DNA of 64,000 nucleotides from Planococcus halocryophilus (GCF_022489025.1 NZ_JAKVTG010000005.1:124001-188000), one strand, 5' to 3'. Numbered from the stretch's first letter, positions 42,834 to 51,475 are shown. Program-made: numbers and translations. The notes: generated from the letters alone by a model not told the origin.

Positions 42834-44459
42834 ATGGGAAAAATAACGAAATACTTACCATCGGCATTAGTGGGATCGACAATCGCGGCTCCACTTGCTT
42901 ACATTGCGTATATTTATCAAAAAGATAATCATCAAAAGCAGCATGCCGTTCTTCGCAATTTTCCGTTACTCGGACGGGTTCGTTATATGGCTGAACATGT
43001 CGGGCCGGAGCTACGCCAATATTTATTTTCTGGTGACAATGAAGGTCTACCTTTCTCACGTATGCAATACCAGGATATCGTCAAAGCCGGCAAATACAAT
43101 GAACGTTTAATTGGATTTGGATCTAGTCGCAATTTTGCAGAAGACGGGTTCTATATCCGCAATTCACTATTCCCAAAATTGCGGACAGAATTGAAAGTCG
43201 ACAACAGTCAAAAAGTAACGACTTATCAATATGTCATTGACAACGAAGGCTTAATGTCTCGAAAAGAGCATCGCGAAGAAGTTCTTACTGACCCGTATTA
43301 TTTGCGCGATGAAGATGCAGTTGTGCTCGGTGAGGGCTATTGCAGACAACCGTTCCGCATAAAAGGACAAGTAGGCATGTCCGCCATGAGCTACGGCGCA
43401 TTAGGTGAAAATGCCATCACAGCATTATCAAAAGGACTCGGCATTGCAGGTGGTACATGGATGAATACCGGGGAAGGTGGAATTTCAGATCATCACTTAG
43501 CTGGTGACACAGATTTGATCATGCAAATTGGTCCCGGTCTTTTTGGTGTTCGGACACCAGGCGGCGAGTTTTCGTGGGAAGCGTTCAAAGAAAAAGCTGA
43601 TATGGAAAAAGTAAAAGCTTTTGAAGTGAAACTCGCACAAGGTGCGAAAACACGGGGTGGCCATTTAGAAGGACAAAAAGTAACCGAAGAAATTGCGCGT
43701 ATTCGGTTGATTGAACCGGGTAAAACTGTAAACAGTCCAAACCGCTTCACGGAATACGATTCATTTGAAAAGCTTTTTGGCTTTATTGAAGAAATGCGTG
43801 AAATTGGTGGCAAACCGGTTGGCATGAAAATTGTTGTCGGGGATGTTGAAGGACTTGAGGAAATGGTACAAATCATGAAAGACAGTGGCAAGGGTCCTGA
43901 CTTTATCACCATTGACGGCGGTGAAGGCGGAACTGGCGCGACCTATCAAGAACTTGCTGATTCAGTCGGGTTGCCCATCTTGACTGCCCTGCCAATTGTC
44001 GATGAATTACTTCGTCAATATGGTGTGCGTGACCGTGTGAAGTTGATTGCTTCCGGTAAACTCATCACACCGGATAAAATAGCTATTGCCCTTTCAATGG
44101 GGGCAGACCTTGTGAATATTGCGCGAGGCTTTATGATTAGTGTTGGCTGCATCATGGCGGGAGTTTGTCATACAAATACTTGTCCTGTTGGAGTCGCAAC
44201 AACTGATCCTGACTTACAAGACGGTTTAGTAGTTGGCGAGAAAATGTACCGTGTTGCCAATTACGTTATGTCGCTCCGGGCGGGGTTATTTAACGTGGCA
44301 GCGGCTGCAGGTGTCGAATCTCCGACCATGCTCGAACGAAAACATTTAACACATAAAGATATTCAAGGACGTATTTCTTCGGTTGGCAGTATGCTTCACA
44401 AAATCGAACAAGAAGAACGGGAAGAAAAAGACGTGGAAGATTTACCGGTAAAAAACTAA
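42834..44459 (+). CDS. FMN-binding glutamate synthase family protein
   Basis: 541 residues. After an N-terminal hydrophobic helix (LPSALVGSTIAAPLAYIAY) comes a GltB-like FMN barrel: GQVGMSAMSYGALGENAITA, NTGEGGISDHHL, PGKTVNSPNRFTEYD, ITIDGGEGGTGATYQELADS and IASGKLITPDKIAIALSMGA. Cys residues spaced C-x5-C-x4-C (CIMAGVCHTNTCP) match the 3Fe-4S site of glutamate synthases. The amidotransferase domain of true GltB is missing, so it cannot use glutamine directly; the real substrate is unknown. AAAGGTGG precedes the ATG at 42834. Confidence 0.88.
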   Translation: MGKITKYLPSALVGSTIAAPLAYIAYIYQKDNHQKQHAVLRNFPLLGRVRYMAEHVGPELRQYLFSGDNEGLPFSRMQYQDIVKAGKYNERLIGFGSSRNFAEDGFYIRNSLFPKLRTELKVDNSQKVTTYQYVIDNEGLMSRKEHREEVLTDPYYLRDEDAVVLGEGYCRQPFRIKGQVGMSAMSYGALGENAITALSKGLGIAGGTWMNTGEGGISDHHLAGDTDLIMQIGPGLFGVRTPGGEFSWEAFKEKADMEKVKAFEVKLAQGAKTRGGHLEGQKVTEEIARIRLIEPGKTVNSPNRFTEYDSFEKLFGFIEEMREIGGKPVGMKIVVGDVEGLEEMVQIMKDSGKGPDFITIDGGEGGTGATYQELADSVGLPILTALPIVDELLRQYGVRDRVKLIASGKLITPDKIAIALSMGADLVNIARGFMISVGCIMAGVCHTNTCPVGVATTDPDLQDGLVVGEKMYRVANYVMSLRAGLFNVAAAAGVESPTMLERKHLTHKDIQGRISSVGSMLHKIEQEEREEKDVEDLPVKN

Positions 44460-44467
44460 TTCCCATT

Positions 44468-44505
44468 AAAAGCAGTGAGACGACTCAATATGCCTCACTG
44501 CTTTT
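44468..44505 (+). terminator. Terminator of the glutamate-synthase-like gene
   Basis: Perfect 12-base stem AAAAGCAGTGAG and complement with a 14-base loop, followed by T. Confidence 0.85.
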
Positions 44506-44597
44506 TGAATGCTCTAGCTGTGTAATTGTTTCAAGTGAATAGTTCATCGATCGCTCTACTAGCGGTTAAATTTAGCTATTTTTTCTTGAATAAAAAT

Positions 44598-44623
44598 GTT
44601 TTTAATTATACACCTATGGGTAT
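44598..44623 (+). promoter_or_regulatory. SigB-type promoter of the RsbR paralogue gene
   Basis: GTTTTT (44598-44603), 14-base spacer, GGGTAT (44618-44623), close to the SigB consensus GTTTAA-N12-14-GGGTAT. It also forms an inverted repeat TTTTAATTATAC ... GTATAATTAAAA. Confidence 0.6.
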
Positions 44624-44736
44624 AATTAAAATTGTTCCTCGTCCTTATAAGACTGCAGTAAAGGAATTTCGTTAATACTATACTAAACACAAAATTAAAG
44701 TGATCAAAAAGATTTATGGAAAAAGGAGAAAAGCTA

Positions 44737-45561
44737 ATGACTGAGGCATTGCAAAGTTCAGAAGAGATCAAAACGTACTTTCTGCAAAATCAAATAGCAT
44801 TTGAAGAAAAATTATTAGAGGAAGCCGTCACAGTAAAAGACAAGATCAATGAAATTTTAACTGTCGGCAATATTGATCTTGTAACCAATGCTCATAAAGT
44901 TGTCAGGTACATTATCGATGGACAGGAAGAGGATCTTAAATTATTTGCAAAACACGAAGGAATTGCATGGGCTACGCATTCGATCGAGCTATCATTCAAA
45001 TTAGAATGGATTCAAGCGATTCGTCGTACGCTTTGGACGTTCCTTCAACAATACGACCAAGCTGTACCTAGTGAAGTAGCATTCGACTTTTTTGCTATGG
45101 AAAAAGACATTAATACACGAGTTGATACCTTCTTAAATACGTTCTTTATCAGCTATTCGACGTACAAAGACTCGCTGATTTTGGCCCATCGACAACTTGT
45201 GGAAAACTTGTCTGTTCCGATTATTCCTATTAGTACATCGGTCTCTATTTTGCCATTAATCGGTTCTGTTGATTCGTTCCGAGCAGGAATTATCGAAGAA
45301 AAAGTTTTGACCGAAGTTAGTGTCTCTCGCATTCAAACATTGATCTTAGACTTGTCTGGAATCGTAGAAATGGAGCCTGAAGTCATTCACCACATCATGA
45401 AAATTATCGATGGTTCTTCCATGATGGGTTGCCAATCGATCATCACTGGGCTACGTGCAGAAGTCGTTCGAAAAATGGTAGCACTAGGGTTATTGTTTGA
45501 TCCGAAGACCAAAACACTTGGAACATTGCAGCAAGCATTGAAAGAATACTTGATTGTATAA
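44737..45561 (+). CDS. RsbR-family protein with STAS domain (stressosome component)
   Basis: 274 residues. The N-terminal ~150 residues form the non-heme globin-like RsbR module; the STAS domain starts near PIIPISTSVSILPLIGSVDS (185). RsbR proteins build the stressosome and control the RsbT kinase that leads to SigB activation. Aligned with RsbRA, the first phosphosite Thr171 (IDTERA) is Ser here (VDSFRA), while the second, Thr205 (VVDTMVA), reads MEPEVI, so it cannot be phosphorylated. AAAAGGAG sets the ATG at 44737. A SigB-like promoter upstream suggests feedback. A decayed copy of its tail lies at 49195-49317. Confidence 0.82.
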   Translation: MTEALQSSEEIKTYFLQNQIAFEEKLLEEAVTVKDKINEILTVGNIDLVTNAHKVVRYIIDGQEEDLKLFAKHEGIAWATHSIELSFKLEWIQAIRRTLWTFLQQYDQAVPSEVAFDFFAMEKDINTRVDTFLNTFFISYSTYKDSLILAHRQLVENLSVPIIPISTSVSILPLIGSVDSFRAGIIEEKVLTEVSVSRIQTLILDLSGIVEMEPEVIHHIMKIIDGSSMMGCQSIITGLRAEVVRKMVALGLLFDPKTKTLGTLQQALKEYLIV

Positions 45562-45575
45562 ACCCTATAATAGAG

Positions 45576-45617
45576 AAAAACCGCCATTTGGAGTTAGTTA
45601 TCCAGATTGCGGTTTTT
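45576..45617. terminator. Bidirectional terminator
   Basis: 17-base stem AAAAACCGCCATTTGGA / TCCAGATTGCGGTTTTT with two mismatches, between the convergent RsbR and SHOCT genes. Confidence 0.8.
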
Positions 45618-45623
45618 CATTTT

Positions 45624-45881
45624 TTATAAAAGTTTTTTCTTAATTTCTTCAAATTCTTCAGTTGTGATTTCCCCTTTCGCTAGCCTGCTTTTAGCTATTT
45701 CCATTGCATCTGCACTTGAATCTTTCCGTGAACTAGGAAAATTATTGTTCGTGTTATTATTATTGTTGTTTTTCATAAAGAAGTATAGTGCAAAGCCGAT
45801 GATTGCTACTATTAGAATTATCACCCAAAGTCCTCCTCCCATTCCCATGCCCCAGCCGATTCCCCAATCTGGTCCCATCAT
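45624..45881 (-). CDS. SHOCT domain membrane protein (intact copy)
   Basis: 85 residues: Gly/Met/Trp-rich start MMGPDWGIGWGMGMGGGLW, one membrane helix (VIILIVAIIGFALYFFM), an Asn-rich linker and the C-terminal SHOCT motif (DAMEIAKSRLAKGEITTEEF, EEIKKKLL). SHOCT is a short oligomerisation motif found at protein ends. The ATG at 45881 follows GGGAGG; the TTG 9 bases earlier is less well placed. A paralogous copy with an in-frame stop lies at 49710-49946. Confidence 0.82.
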   Translation of the reverse strand: MMGPDWGIGWGMGMGGGLWVIILIVAIIGFALYFFMKNNNNNNTNNNFPSSRKDSSADAMEIAKSRLAKGEITTEEFEEIKKKLL

Positions 45882-45978
45882 TGCTTTCAACCTCCCTTAT
45901 TTAATTGTCTCTTATCATACTTAATGTACACCTTTAACATGCAGATTGTGTGAAGTTTGGCTCCGTTGCGACATAAAA

Positions 45979-46010
45979 AACCGCGAGTTGGATTTATCCA
46001 ACTCGCGGTT
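45979..46010. terminator. Terminator of the GGDEF-EAL gene
   Basis: Perfect 14-base stem AACCGCGAGTTGGA and complement with a TTTA loop. Confidence 0.85.
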
Positions 46011-46026
46011 CCTGATTTATAATCGC

Positions 46027-48801
46027 TTATATTTTTGGTGTCAGTATATCGATATAGTTTTCCAATGCTTCGGCAGGCAATGGTTTACTGTAATAATATC
46101 CTTGGATGTTAAAGCAATTTTTAGCCATTAGAAAGTCTAGTTGTTCTGCTGTTTCTACGCCTTCCGCAATAACATTCAAGTTGAGGTTTTGAGCCAGCGT
46201 GATAATGGTACTTGTAATAGCGGCATTGTCTTTATCCGTCAAAATATCAAACATGAACGATCTGTCTATCTTTAACGTATCAATCGGGAAGTTTTTCAAA
46301 TACCCTAACGACGAATACCCTGTTCCAAAATCATCCAATGCTATTTTAATACCTAATGCTTTTATTTCTCTCATTTTCTCCAAAGTTACATGTGTATTTT
46401 TGAAAATTTGATTTTCAGTCAGTTCAATATTCAAAAATTCTGGAGCGATTCCTGTTTCCACTAAAATACTTTCAATCATTGGGATCAAGTCGTCTTCTTC
46501 AAACTGCCTTCCAGATAAATTCACGGAAACTGACATATCCGAATTTCCTTGCACGTGTAGTTTTTTCAACTGTTTACATGCGTTTAAAAGAACCCATTTG
46601 CCAATCGGCACGATTAAACCTGTCTCTTCTGCAACCGGGATAAATTCAATTGGTGAGACCATACCTCTTGTCGGATGATTCCACCTAAGCAATGCTTCTG
46701 CTCCAATAATGCGATTGGTTTTACTGTCTACTTGTGGCTGATAATGAAGGCTCAGTTCATCGTTCTCAAGTGCTTTGTATAAAGCATTTTCCAAGTAAAT
46801 GCTTTCCATGCTCCAGTCACTCATTTCACTTTTGAAGAAATGATGGTACGTACCGGATTTTTCTTTCGATTTGTACATCGCGGCGTCTGCATTTTTGATC
46901 AATACTTCAGCCGTATTGCCGTGCTCTGGGAACACACTAATCCCGATACTTGTTTTGATGTACACTTCATTTCCTTTTAAGGAGAATGGTTCTGTAAATG
47001 ACGCAATTAAATTATCTACAAGATTTAATACTTCTTGATTGTTGTCATAGCCTGGCAAGACGATTGTAAATTCATCGCCTCCTTGACGCGAGACAAATGC
47101 ATCTGCCGGTACACTCCGTCTTATGCGATTTGCAACGTTCTTCAATAACATATCTCCATAACTATGCCCGAAGCTATCGTTTATAATTTTAAAGCGATCA
47201 AGATCCAAGTATAGTACCGCCACTTTTTGTCCTGATACTTTTGCTTTTTCTGTTTTTTGTTTTAAATAATCCTCTAACAAAATTCGGTTTGGCAAGTCTG
47301 TTAAGTGATCATAATAAGCTAAATGACTGATTTCCTTTTCCAGTTGCTTTCTCTTTGTAATGTCTCTGAACGTAACAACTTCACCGATGACCTGTTTGTT
47401 TTCTTTTATTGAAGAAACGACGTATTCTACAGAGAAATTATCGCCACTCTTTTTCAGAAACTTTAAGTCTTCTTCTAAAGAAACCGAAGTGATGATTAAG
47501 TCTTGGTTTTCAGGCAAAATATTTTTGTAAGATTGTCCGATTAATTCACCATTTTTGTAACCCAATATCGATTCTGCCGCTCGGTTACAAAATGTGATCT
47601 TATTATCCAAATCAAAACCAAAAATGCCTTCATCTACTGAATTCAAAATCAGTTCTTTTTCACGACTAAGACTCTCTAACTCTGTTACTACTGTTTTCAG
47701 TTCATCGTTTTTCAAAACAACTTCTGACGTTCTTTGTTCGATAATCATTTCTTGCTTTTCCATATATAGCAAGTTTGATAGTGTCGAAGCAGTAGCCTCT
47801 GTAATAGATTGAGCAAGTTCAATATCTGAATCACACAAAGTCTCATTGTTTTCCTCAAAACTGACAAGAACGAGTGCTCCTAATACTTCACCCATTGATA
47901 CAAAAGGAAGCATGAGCATGCCTGTAATTCCAAATTCTTTACAAACCTCTTGATTGACTCTGTCGTCTTTTGTGACGTCCCGAATACAAATGGGCTTTTT
48001 AGCAGTGACCACTGCGCCGAACACGCGATCATTCGACAGATCAAACTGCAGCTCCTCGTGCTTTTCTAACCATTCTTCTTCAGCCCATTCACTTTTCGCA
48101 CTCATATTGGTCGGTTTGATTTTTTCACCTGCGATAGGGTCTAATAAATGAACAGCAATGTTATCGTTTTTCAGCACGGTACCGACATAATGGAAACATT
48201 TTTCCATTAATTCAGACATAGATGCAGTCATAGACAAATCGCGCGTCAAATCTAACAGCAATTGCTTTTCAGCCAGAATACTTTCTTTTCGTTGAAGGTT
48301 CTTTACATTTCGAATCGCTACGCCCGCCATGTTGACATAGGCTTCTACTGTTTGTATTTCATCTGCAGTCAAATCCATCGGAATCCCGTAGTCAAATAGG
48401 AAAACAAGTCCGAACAATTCCCCTTCATATGAAATTGGAAGAGCTAGCAGCGATTTGATGCCAAACCCCGCCACCGCTCTTGGGTCGGGACGATTGTCTT
48501 TAGACGTGTCTGCTATATAAATCGTTTGTTGAGTTTCGATTACTTCTTTTGCTAATAAATCATACTCTGTATCCACCACATGCATATCAAGCGTCATGCC
48601 ATTAATAACGGCTGGTTTCCCCACATATCCCCGGAAATTCCCGTCTTCTTGCGGCAAGTAAATTCCGACAGAGTCACATCGTACGACTTCTTCGGATATG
48701 GCCGTAATGACATGTTCTAGCAATGGGCGCAATTCAAAGTTTGTGTTGATCAATTTCGTTATATGGGCCAACCGGGAATACCTGGTTTGTTCAATTTCCA
48801 T
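46027..48801 (-). CDS. GAF-GAF-PAS-GGDEF-EAL cyclic-di-GMP signalling protein
   Basis: 924 residues, no membrane segment. Two GAF domains (about 15-165 and 190-350), a coiled linker, a PAS domain (about 385-500: ILNSVDEGIFGFDLDNKITF), GGDEF (LAYYDHLTDLPNRILLEDYL, SRQGGDEFTIVL near 605) and EAL (GAEALLRWNHPTRGMVSPIE, LNIELTEN, KIALDDFGTGYSSLGYL). Both catalytic motifs look intact, so the protein could make and break cyclic di-GMP; no RxxD inhibition site precedes GGDEF. GGAGG sets the ATG at 48801. Single gene. Confidence 0.92.
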   Translation of the reverse strand: MEIEQTRYSRLAHITKLINTNFELRPLLEHVITAISEEVVRCDSVGIYLPQEDGNFRGYVGKPAVINGMTLDMHVVDTEYDLLAKEVIETQQTIYIADTSKDNRPDPRAVAGFGIKSLLALPISYEGELFGLVFLFDYGIPMDLTADEIQTVEAYVNMAGVAIRNVKNLQRKESILAEKQLLLDLTRDLSMTASMSELMEKCFHYVGTVLKNDNIAVHLLDPIAGEKIKPTNMSAKSEWAEEEWLEKHEELQFDLSNDRVFGAVVTAKKPICIRDVTKDDRVNQEVCKEFGITGMLMLPFVSMGEVLGALVLVSFEENNETLCDSDIELAQSITEATASTLSNLLYMEKQEMIIEQRTSEVVLKNDELKTVVTELESLSREKELILNSVDEGIFGFDLDNKITFCNRAAESILGYKNGELIGQSYKNILPENQDLIITSVSLEEDLKFLKKSGDNFSVEYVVSSIKENKQVIGEVVTFRDITKRKQLEKEISHLAYYDHLTDLPNRILLEDYLKQKTEKAKVSGQKVAVLYLDLDRFKIINDSFGHSYGDMLLKNVANRIRRSVPADAFVSRQGGDEFTIVLPGYDNNQEVLNLVDNLIASFTEPFSLKGNEVYIKTSIGISVFPEHGNTAEVLIKNADAAMYKSKEKSGTYHHFFKSEMSDWSMESIYLENALYKALENDELSLHYQPQVDSKTNRIIGAEALLRWNHPTRGMVSPIEFIPVAEETGLIVPIGKWVLLNACKQLKKLHVQGNSDMSVSVNLSGRQFEEDDLIPMIESILVETGIAPEFLNIELTENQIFKNTHVTLEKMREIKALGIKIALDDFGTGYSSLGYLKNFPIDTLKIDRSFMFDILTDKDNAAITSTIITLAQNLNLNVIAEGVETAEQLDFLMAKNCFNIQGYYYSKPLPAEALENYIDILTPKI

Positions 48802-49095
48802 TAACAAAGCCTCCATTCATTGACCTATCGATTTATTAGCTTAAAAAAGATGAAAATTTGATCATCGATTCTCTAACAAAACAGTTAGGTATATTAATTT
48901 TTATTATCGTTAGTCTATTTTCTCCTATAAAAGAAATGGATAAATGGTTATTCATGTATATTATTTCACAACTTTATTTTATCATTAATATCGGTATAAA
49001 CCCTTTAAAAGTTAATAAAAAATTGATATATTCTTACCTGTTTCCTGTAGCTACTTAAATCCTAACTTGCTCTGTATTGAGAAAACACAAAAAAA
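48802..49095. other. AT-rich region without supported gene
   Basis: A 66-codon plus-strand frame (48858-49058) encodes only a hydrophobic string, starts at TTG and lacks a ribosome binding site; I do not call it. The region must hold the minus-strand promoter of the GGDEF-EAL gene. Confidence 0.4.
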
Positions 49096-49119
49096 TCGCT
49101 CCAGCAATAGCTTGAGCGA
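49096..49119. terminator. Short hairpin
   Basis: TCGCTC.AGC / GCT.GAGCGA stem with A- and T-rich flanks. No gene clearly ends here; probably what remains of an older transcription unit. Confidence 0.4.
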
Positions 49120-49194
49120 ATTCTTTATGAGACATACACTAGTTTCTACGATGTCTTGCCCTGAATTTTTTATACATTATTATTGGCTAACTCG

Positions 49195-49317
49195 AACGAT
49201 GTAATGAAAATTATCGATGTTCCAACAGAAGTTATCCATAAAATGATTCACCTAGACTTGTCATTTGACCCACTTGGTATTTTATTGCAAACACTTAAAT
49301 CATATTTAGTTATGTGA
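49195..49317 (+). pseudogene. Remnant of an RsbR-type STAS domain
   Basis: The frame NDVMKIIDVPTEVIHKMIHL, DLSFDPLGILLQTLKSYLVM aligns with the end of the intact RsbR paralogue (HHIMKIIDG ... AEVVRKMVALGLLFDPKTKT ... LQQALKEYLIV) with an internal deletion. About 230 residues upstream are gone. Together with the neighbouring SHOCT copy it marks a decayed duplicate of the 44.7-45.9 kb unit. Confidence 0.65.
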
Positions 49318-49339
49318 TTACCACAAATTTTTACAAATA

Positions 49340-49381
49340 AAAAAACGCGATTTGGATTTATGCACCCAAATCGCGTTTTTT
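49340..49381. terminator. Bidirectional terminator
   Basis: Perfect 16-base stem AAAAAACGCGATTTGG and complement with a ten-base loop. It sits where the intact unit has its RsbR-SHOCT terminator. Confidence 0.88.
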
Positions 49382-49386
49382 GATAA

Positions 49387-49695
49387 TCAGTTTCCCATCA
49401 TCTCTTTAAAGTTCTTGCTATGAGATGAACCACCAGTACCATGCATTTTTTTGTAAAGTACCCGTAATTGGCTGTTGTTTAAATCTGGATGCATTTTCTT
49501 CATGAAGGGTTTCATCTGGCCGAAATTCATGTGGCCAGTACCCATCATTTCATGCATCTGTTCCATAGTCATGCCTTCATGCTGCATAGCGGTTTCTACA
49601 TTACCTTTTGCAGATGCTGATGTCATGTACAGACCATTTCCGCCTCCTACAATCAAGACTGCTGCTAATACGCCACTAATTATCGTCTTTTTCAT
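49387..49695 (-). CDS. Secreted Met/His-rich small protein, possible metal binder
   Basis: 102 residues. Signal peptide MKKTIISGVLAAVLIVGGGN with a likely cut after SASA (about 29). The mature part is rich in Met and His (MQHEGMTMEQMHEMMGTGHM, MKPFMKKMHPDL), a composition often linked to copper or silver binding outside the cell, then a basic tail (LYKKMHGTGGSSHSKNFKEM). Function is not established. AAAGGAGAG is eight bases from the ATG, 15 bases after the SHOCT pseudogene, so the two were one operon. Confidence 0.75.
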   Translation of the reverse strand: MKKTIISGVLAAVLIVGGGNGLYMTSASAKGNVETAMQHEGMTMEQMHEMMGTGHMNFGQMKPFMKKMHPDLNNSQLRVLYKKMHGTGGSSHSKNFKEMMGN

Positions 49696-49709
49696 TACGC
49701 TCTCTCCTT

Positions 49710-49946
49710 TTATAAAATCCTTTTTTTAATTTCTTCAAATTCTGCATTAGTTATTTCGCCTCTAGCTAGTCTTTTTTTTGCTATTTCCATTGCATCTGTG
49801 CCGGAGTCTTTCTGCGAACTATTAAAACCGTTGTTGTTGTTCTTCATAAAGTAGTAAATGGCGAAGCCGATAAGTACAACTAACCCTGCTATCAACTAAC
49901 TCCCTCCTCCCATTCCCCAACCCATACCCCACCCTGGTCCCATCAT
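49710..49946 (-). pseudogene. SHOCT protein gene with an in-frame amber stop
   Basis: Behind GGAGGTAGAAAGAA an ATG at 49946 starts MMGPGWGMGWGMGGGS, then TAG (49896-49898), then LIAGLVVLIGFAIYYFM and the SHOCT end DAMEIAKKRLARGEITNAEF, EEIKKRIL. The intact copy (45624-45881) has Trp (GGGLWVI) at the position of the stop, so a TGG-to-TAG change explains it. The downstream TTG at 49895 could give a 61-residue protein but has no ribosome binding site. Confidence 0.7.
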
Positions 49947-50254
49947 TTCTTTCTACCTCCATTCTGTTGAGCTCTTGTATATTTCTGCACTTTAAATGTA
50001 CTCTCTGTACATGCAGAATGTGTGGAGTGATGTTGAATTTCCAAAAACCATCATGAACCTTCATATAAAAGATCTCCACATGTTTTCCAATTTAAGCCGA
50101 CTTCTATAGCCCACAACTTAGAAACGCAGCCTTAAGTTGTCGTTTAATTGAATAGCCTATGATAGTAATTAGAATATTCAGATTAAAAAGAGGATTTAAG
50201 ATAGTTTTGAAGAATTATAGTAACGACGCGAAAAAAACCTTAGGAGGAATTCGT

Positions 50255-50710
50255 ATGACCTTAAAATACAAACGTATTTTGGTGGCTATTGATGGTTCAC
50301 AGGAAGCAGAATGGGCATTTAAAAAATCTATTGAAATTGCTAAAAGAAATGAGGCTGCACTGAATCTAATCTATGTAGTGGATACGCGTTCCTATTCGGC
50401 CATGACAAAGAGCGTGCCAGACCCGGAGGACCGGATTTTTGATCACGGAAAAGAACTTTTAAACAACTATAAAAAAGATGCCTTAGCAGCGGGAATCGCT
50501 AGTATACATGTCTATGTTGTCCCTGGCTCTCCTGACAAGGTCATATCGCGCGACTATGCAAAACGCTTGGATATTGACCTAATAGTGTGTGGAGCCCAAG
50601 GACTAAATGCAATTGAGCAATATATCTTGGGCAGTGTGTCTCAACATATTGTAAGCAGTAGTCCTTGCGATGTTTTAGTTGTACGTCGAGAGCAAAAAAC
50701 AGAAGAGTAA
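50255..50710 (+). CDS. Universal stress protein (UspA family)
   Basis: 151 residues, the usual single-domain length. KRILVAIDGSQEAEWAFKKS at the start and the ATP-binding loop DLIVCGAQGLNAIEQYILGS followed by VSQHIVSSSPCDVLVVR (G-2x-G-9x-G-S/T pattern) are both present. Such proteins help survival in stress and stationary phase. TAGGAGGAATTCGT fixes the ATG at 50255; a longer frame upstream lacks protein-like sequence. Single gene ending at a strong terminator. Confidence 0.9.
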   Translation: MTLKYKRILVAIDGSQEAEWAFKKSIEIAKRNEAALNLIYVVDTRSYSAMTKSVPDPEDRIFDHGKELLNNYKKDALAAGIASIHVYVVPGSPDKVISRDYAKRLDIDLIVCGAQGLNAIEQYILGSVSQHIVSSSPCDVLVVRREQKTEE

Positions 50711-50724
50711 AAGAGATGTTAAAA

Positions 50725-50761
50725 AAGGCCAGTTGACTTGTCTTACAAGTCAACTGGCCTT
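50725..50761 (+). terminator. Terminator of the universal stress protein gene
   Basis: Perfect 17-base stem AAGGCCAGTTGACTTGT and complement with a CTT loop. Confidence 0.9.
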
Positions 50762-50830
50762 CACTATTTTTCATGTTCTATTTTAAATTTAGCATAGCGG
50801 AAATCTAGTTTTATCACCCATTTTTCCAAA

Positions 50831-51277
50831 CTATTCACTTTCACTAATGTCTTTTAAGTTTTGCAATGTTTGTTCTATAGAATTGGCCATCAACTTCTTA
50901 ATATAAAGTGTATTCACTAATTTTTCAATAATGTTGCCGTTTAGATTATAGTCCATTTCAAAATGGAGTTCGGTGCCACCTTCTTTCGGATAATAACGCC
51001 ATGTTTGCCTCGCATCAAGTGCTCCTGTAACAAGGCAACGCCAAACATAGCTATCTCCTACAGCCGCATTTTCTTCCACGAGGACATGAACTGCTAACCC
51101 TCTTCCGAAAAAGAAATACTTTAAATCCATACTCGTTCCTTTTGCGCCTGACCCAAGAAGGTTTTCTGCTTCAGATAACCCTGCATACCATTGATACCAA
51201 TAATTCGGATTTGTTGCGAATTGATAGACTTCTCCTATCCCCCGATCAATATAAATGGACTTTTTTAAATTCCACAT
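50831..51277 (-). CDS. SRPBCC family protein (START-like fold)
   Basis: 148 residues. WNLKKSIYIDRGIGEVYQFA and NPNYWYQWYAGLSEAENLLG near the start and a C-terminal long helix (IEKLVNTLYIKKLMANSIEQ) fit the polyketide-cyclase/START-like SRPBCC fold, which binds hydrophobic ligands in a deep pocket. Function unknown. GGAGG precedes the ATG at 51277. Not related in detail to the AHSA1 remnant near 11 kb. Confidence 0.75.
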   Translation of the reverse strand: MWNLKKSIYIDRGIGEVYQFATNPNYWYQWYAGLSEAENLLGSGAKGTSMDLKYFFFGRGLAVHVLVEENAAVGDSYVWRCLVTGALDARQTWRYYPKEGGTELHFEMDYNLNGNIIEKLVNTLYIKKLMANSIEQTLQNLKDISESE

Positions 51278-51475
51278 TTCGCGTCCTCCTTCCATATAAA
51301 ATCGTTAATTGACGGGCGATAATTCGAACGTACTTTACTTTCTTTCTAATATAACATGTTCTCTATTATAATAGACTGACTTTTCTGATAAATTAAGATT
51401 ATTTTACTAGCTTTCGTTTCTAAGCTCTATAATGTTAGAATAATAAAAAAATACAAAAAGGCTGGTGAGTTCTGA

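Noticed and set aside
48858..49058. 66-codon hydrophobic plus-strand frame
   Set aside because: TTG start, no ribosome binding site, in AT-rich DNA where hydrophobic frames arise by chance.
50142..50167. SigB-like promoter before the universal stress gene
   Set aside because: GTTTAA is present but no GGGTAT-like -10 follows at the proper distance.
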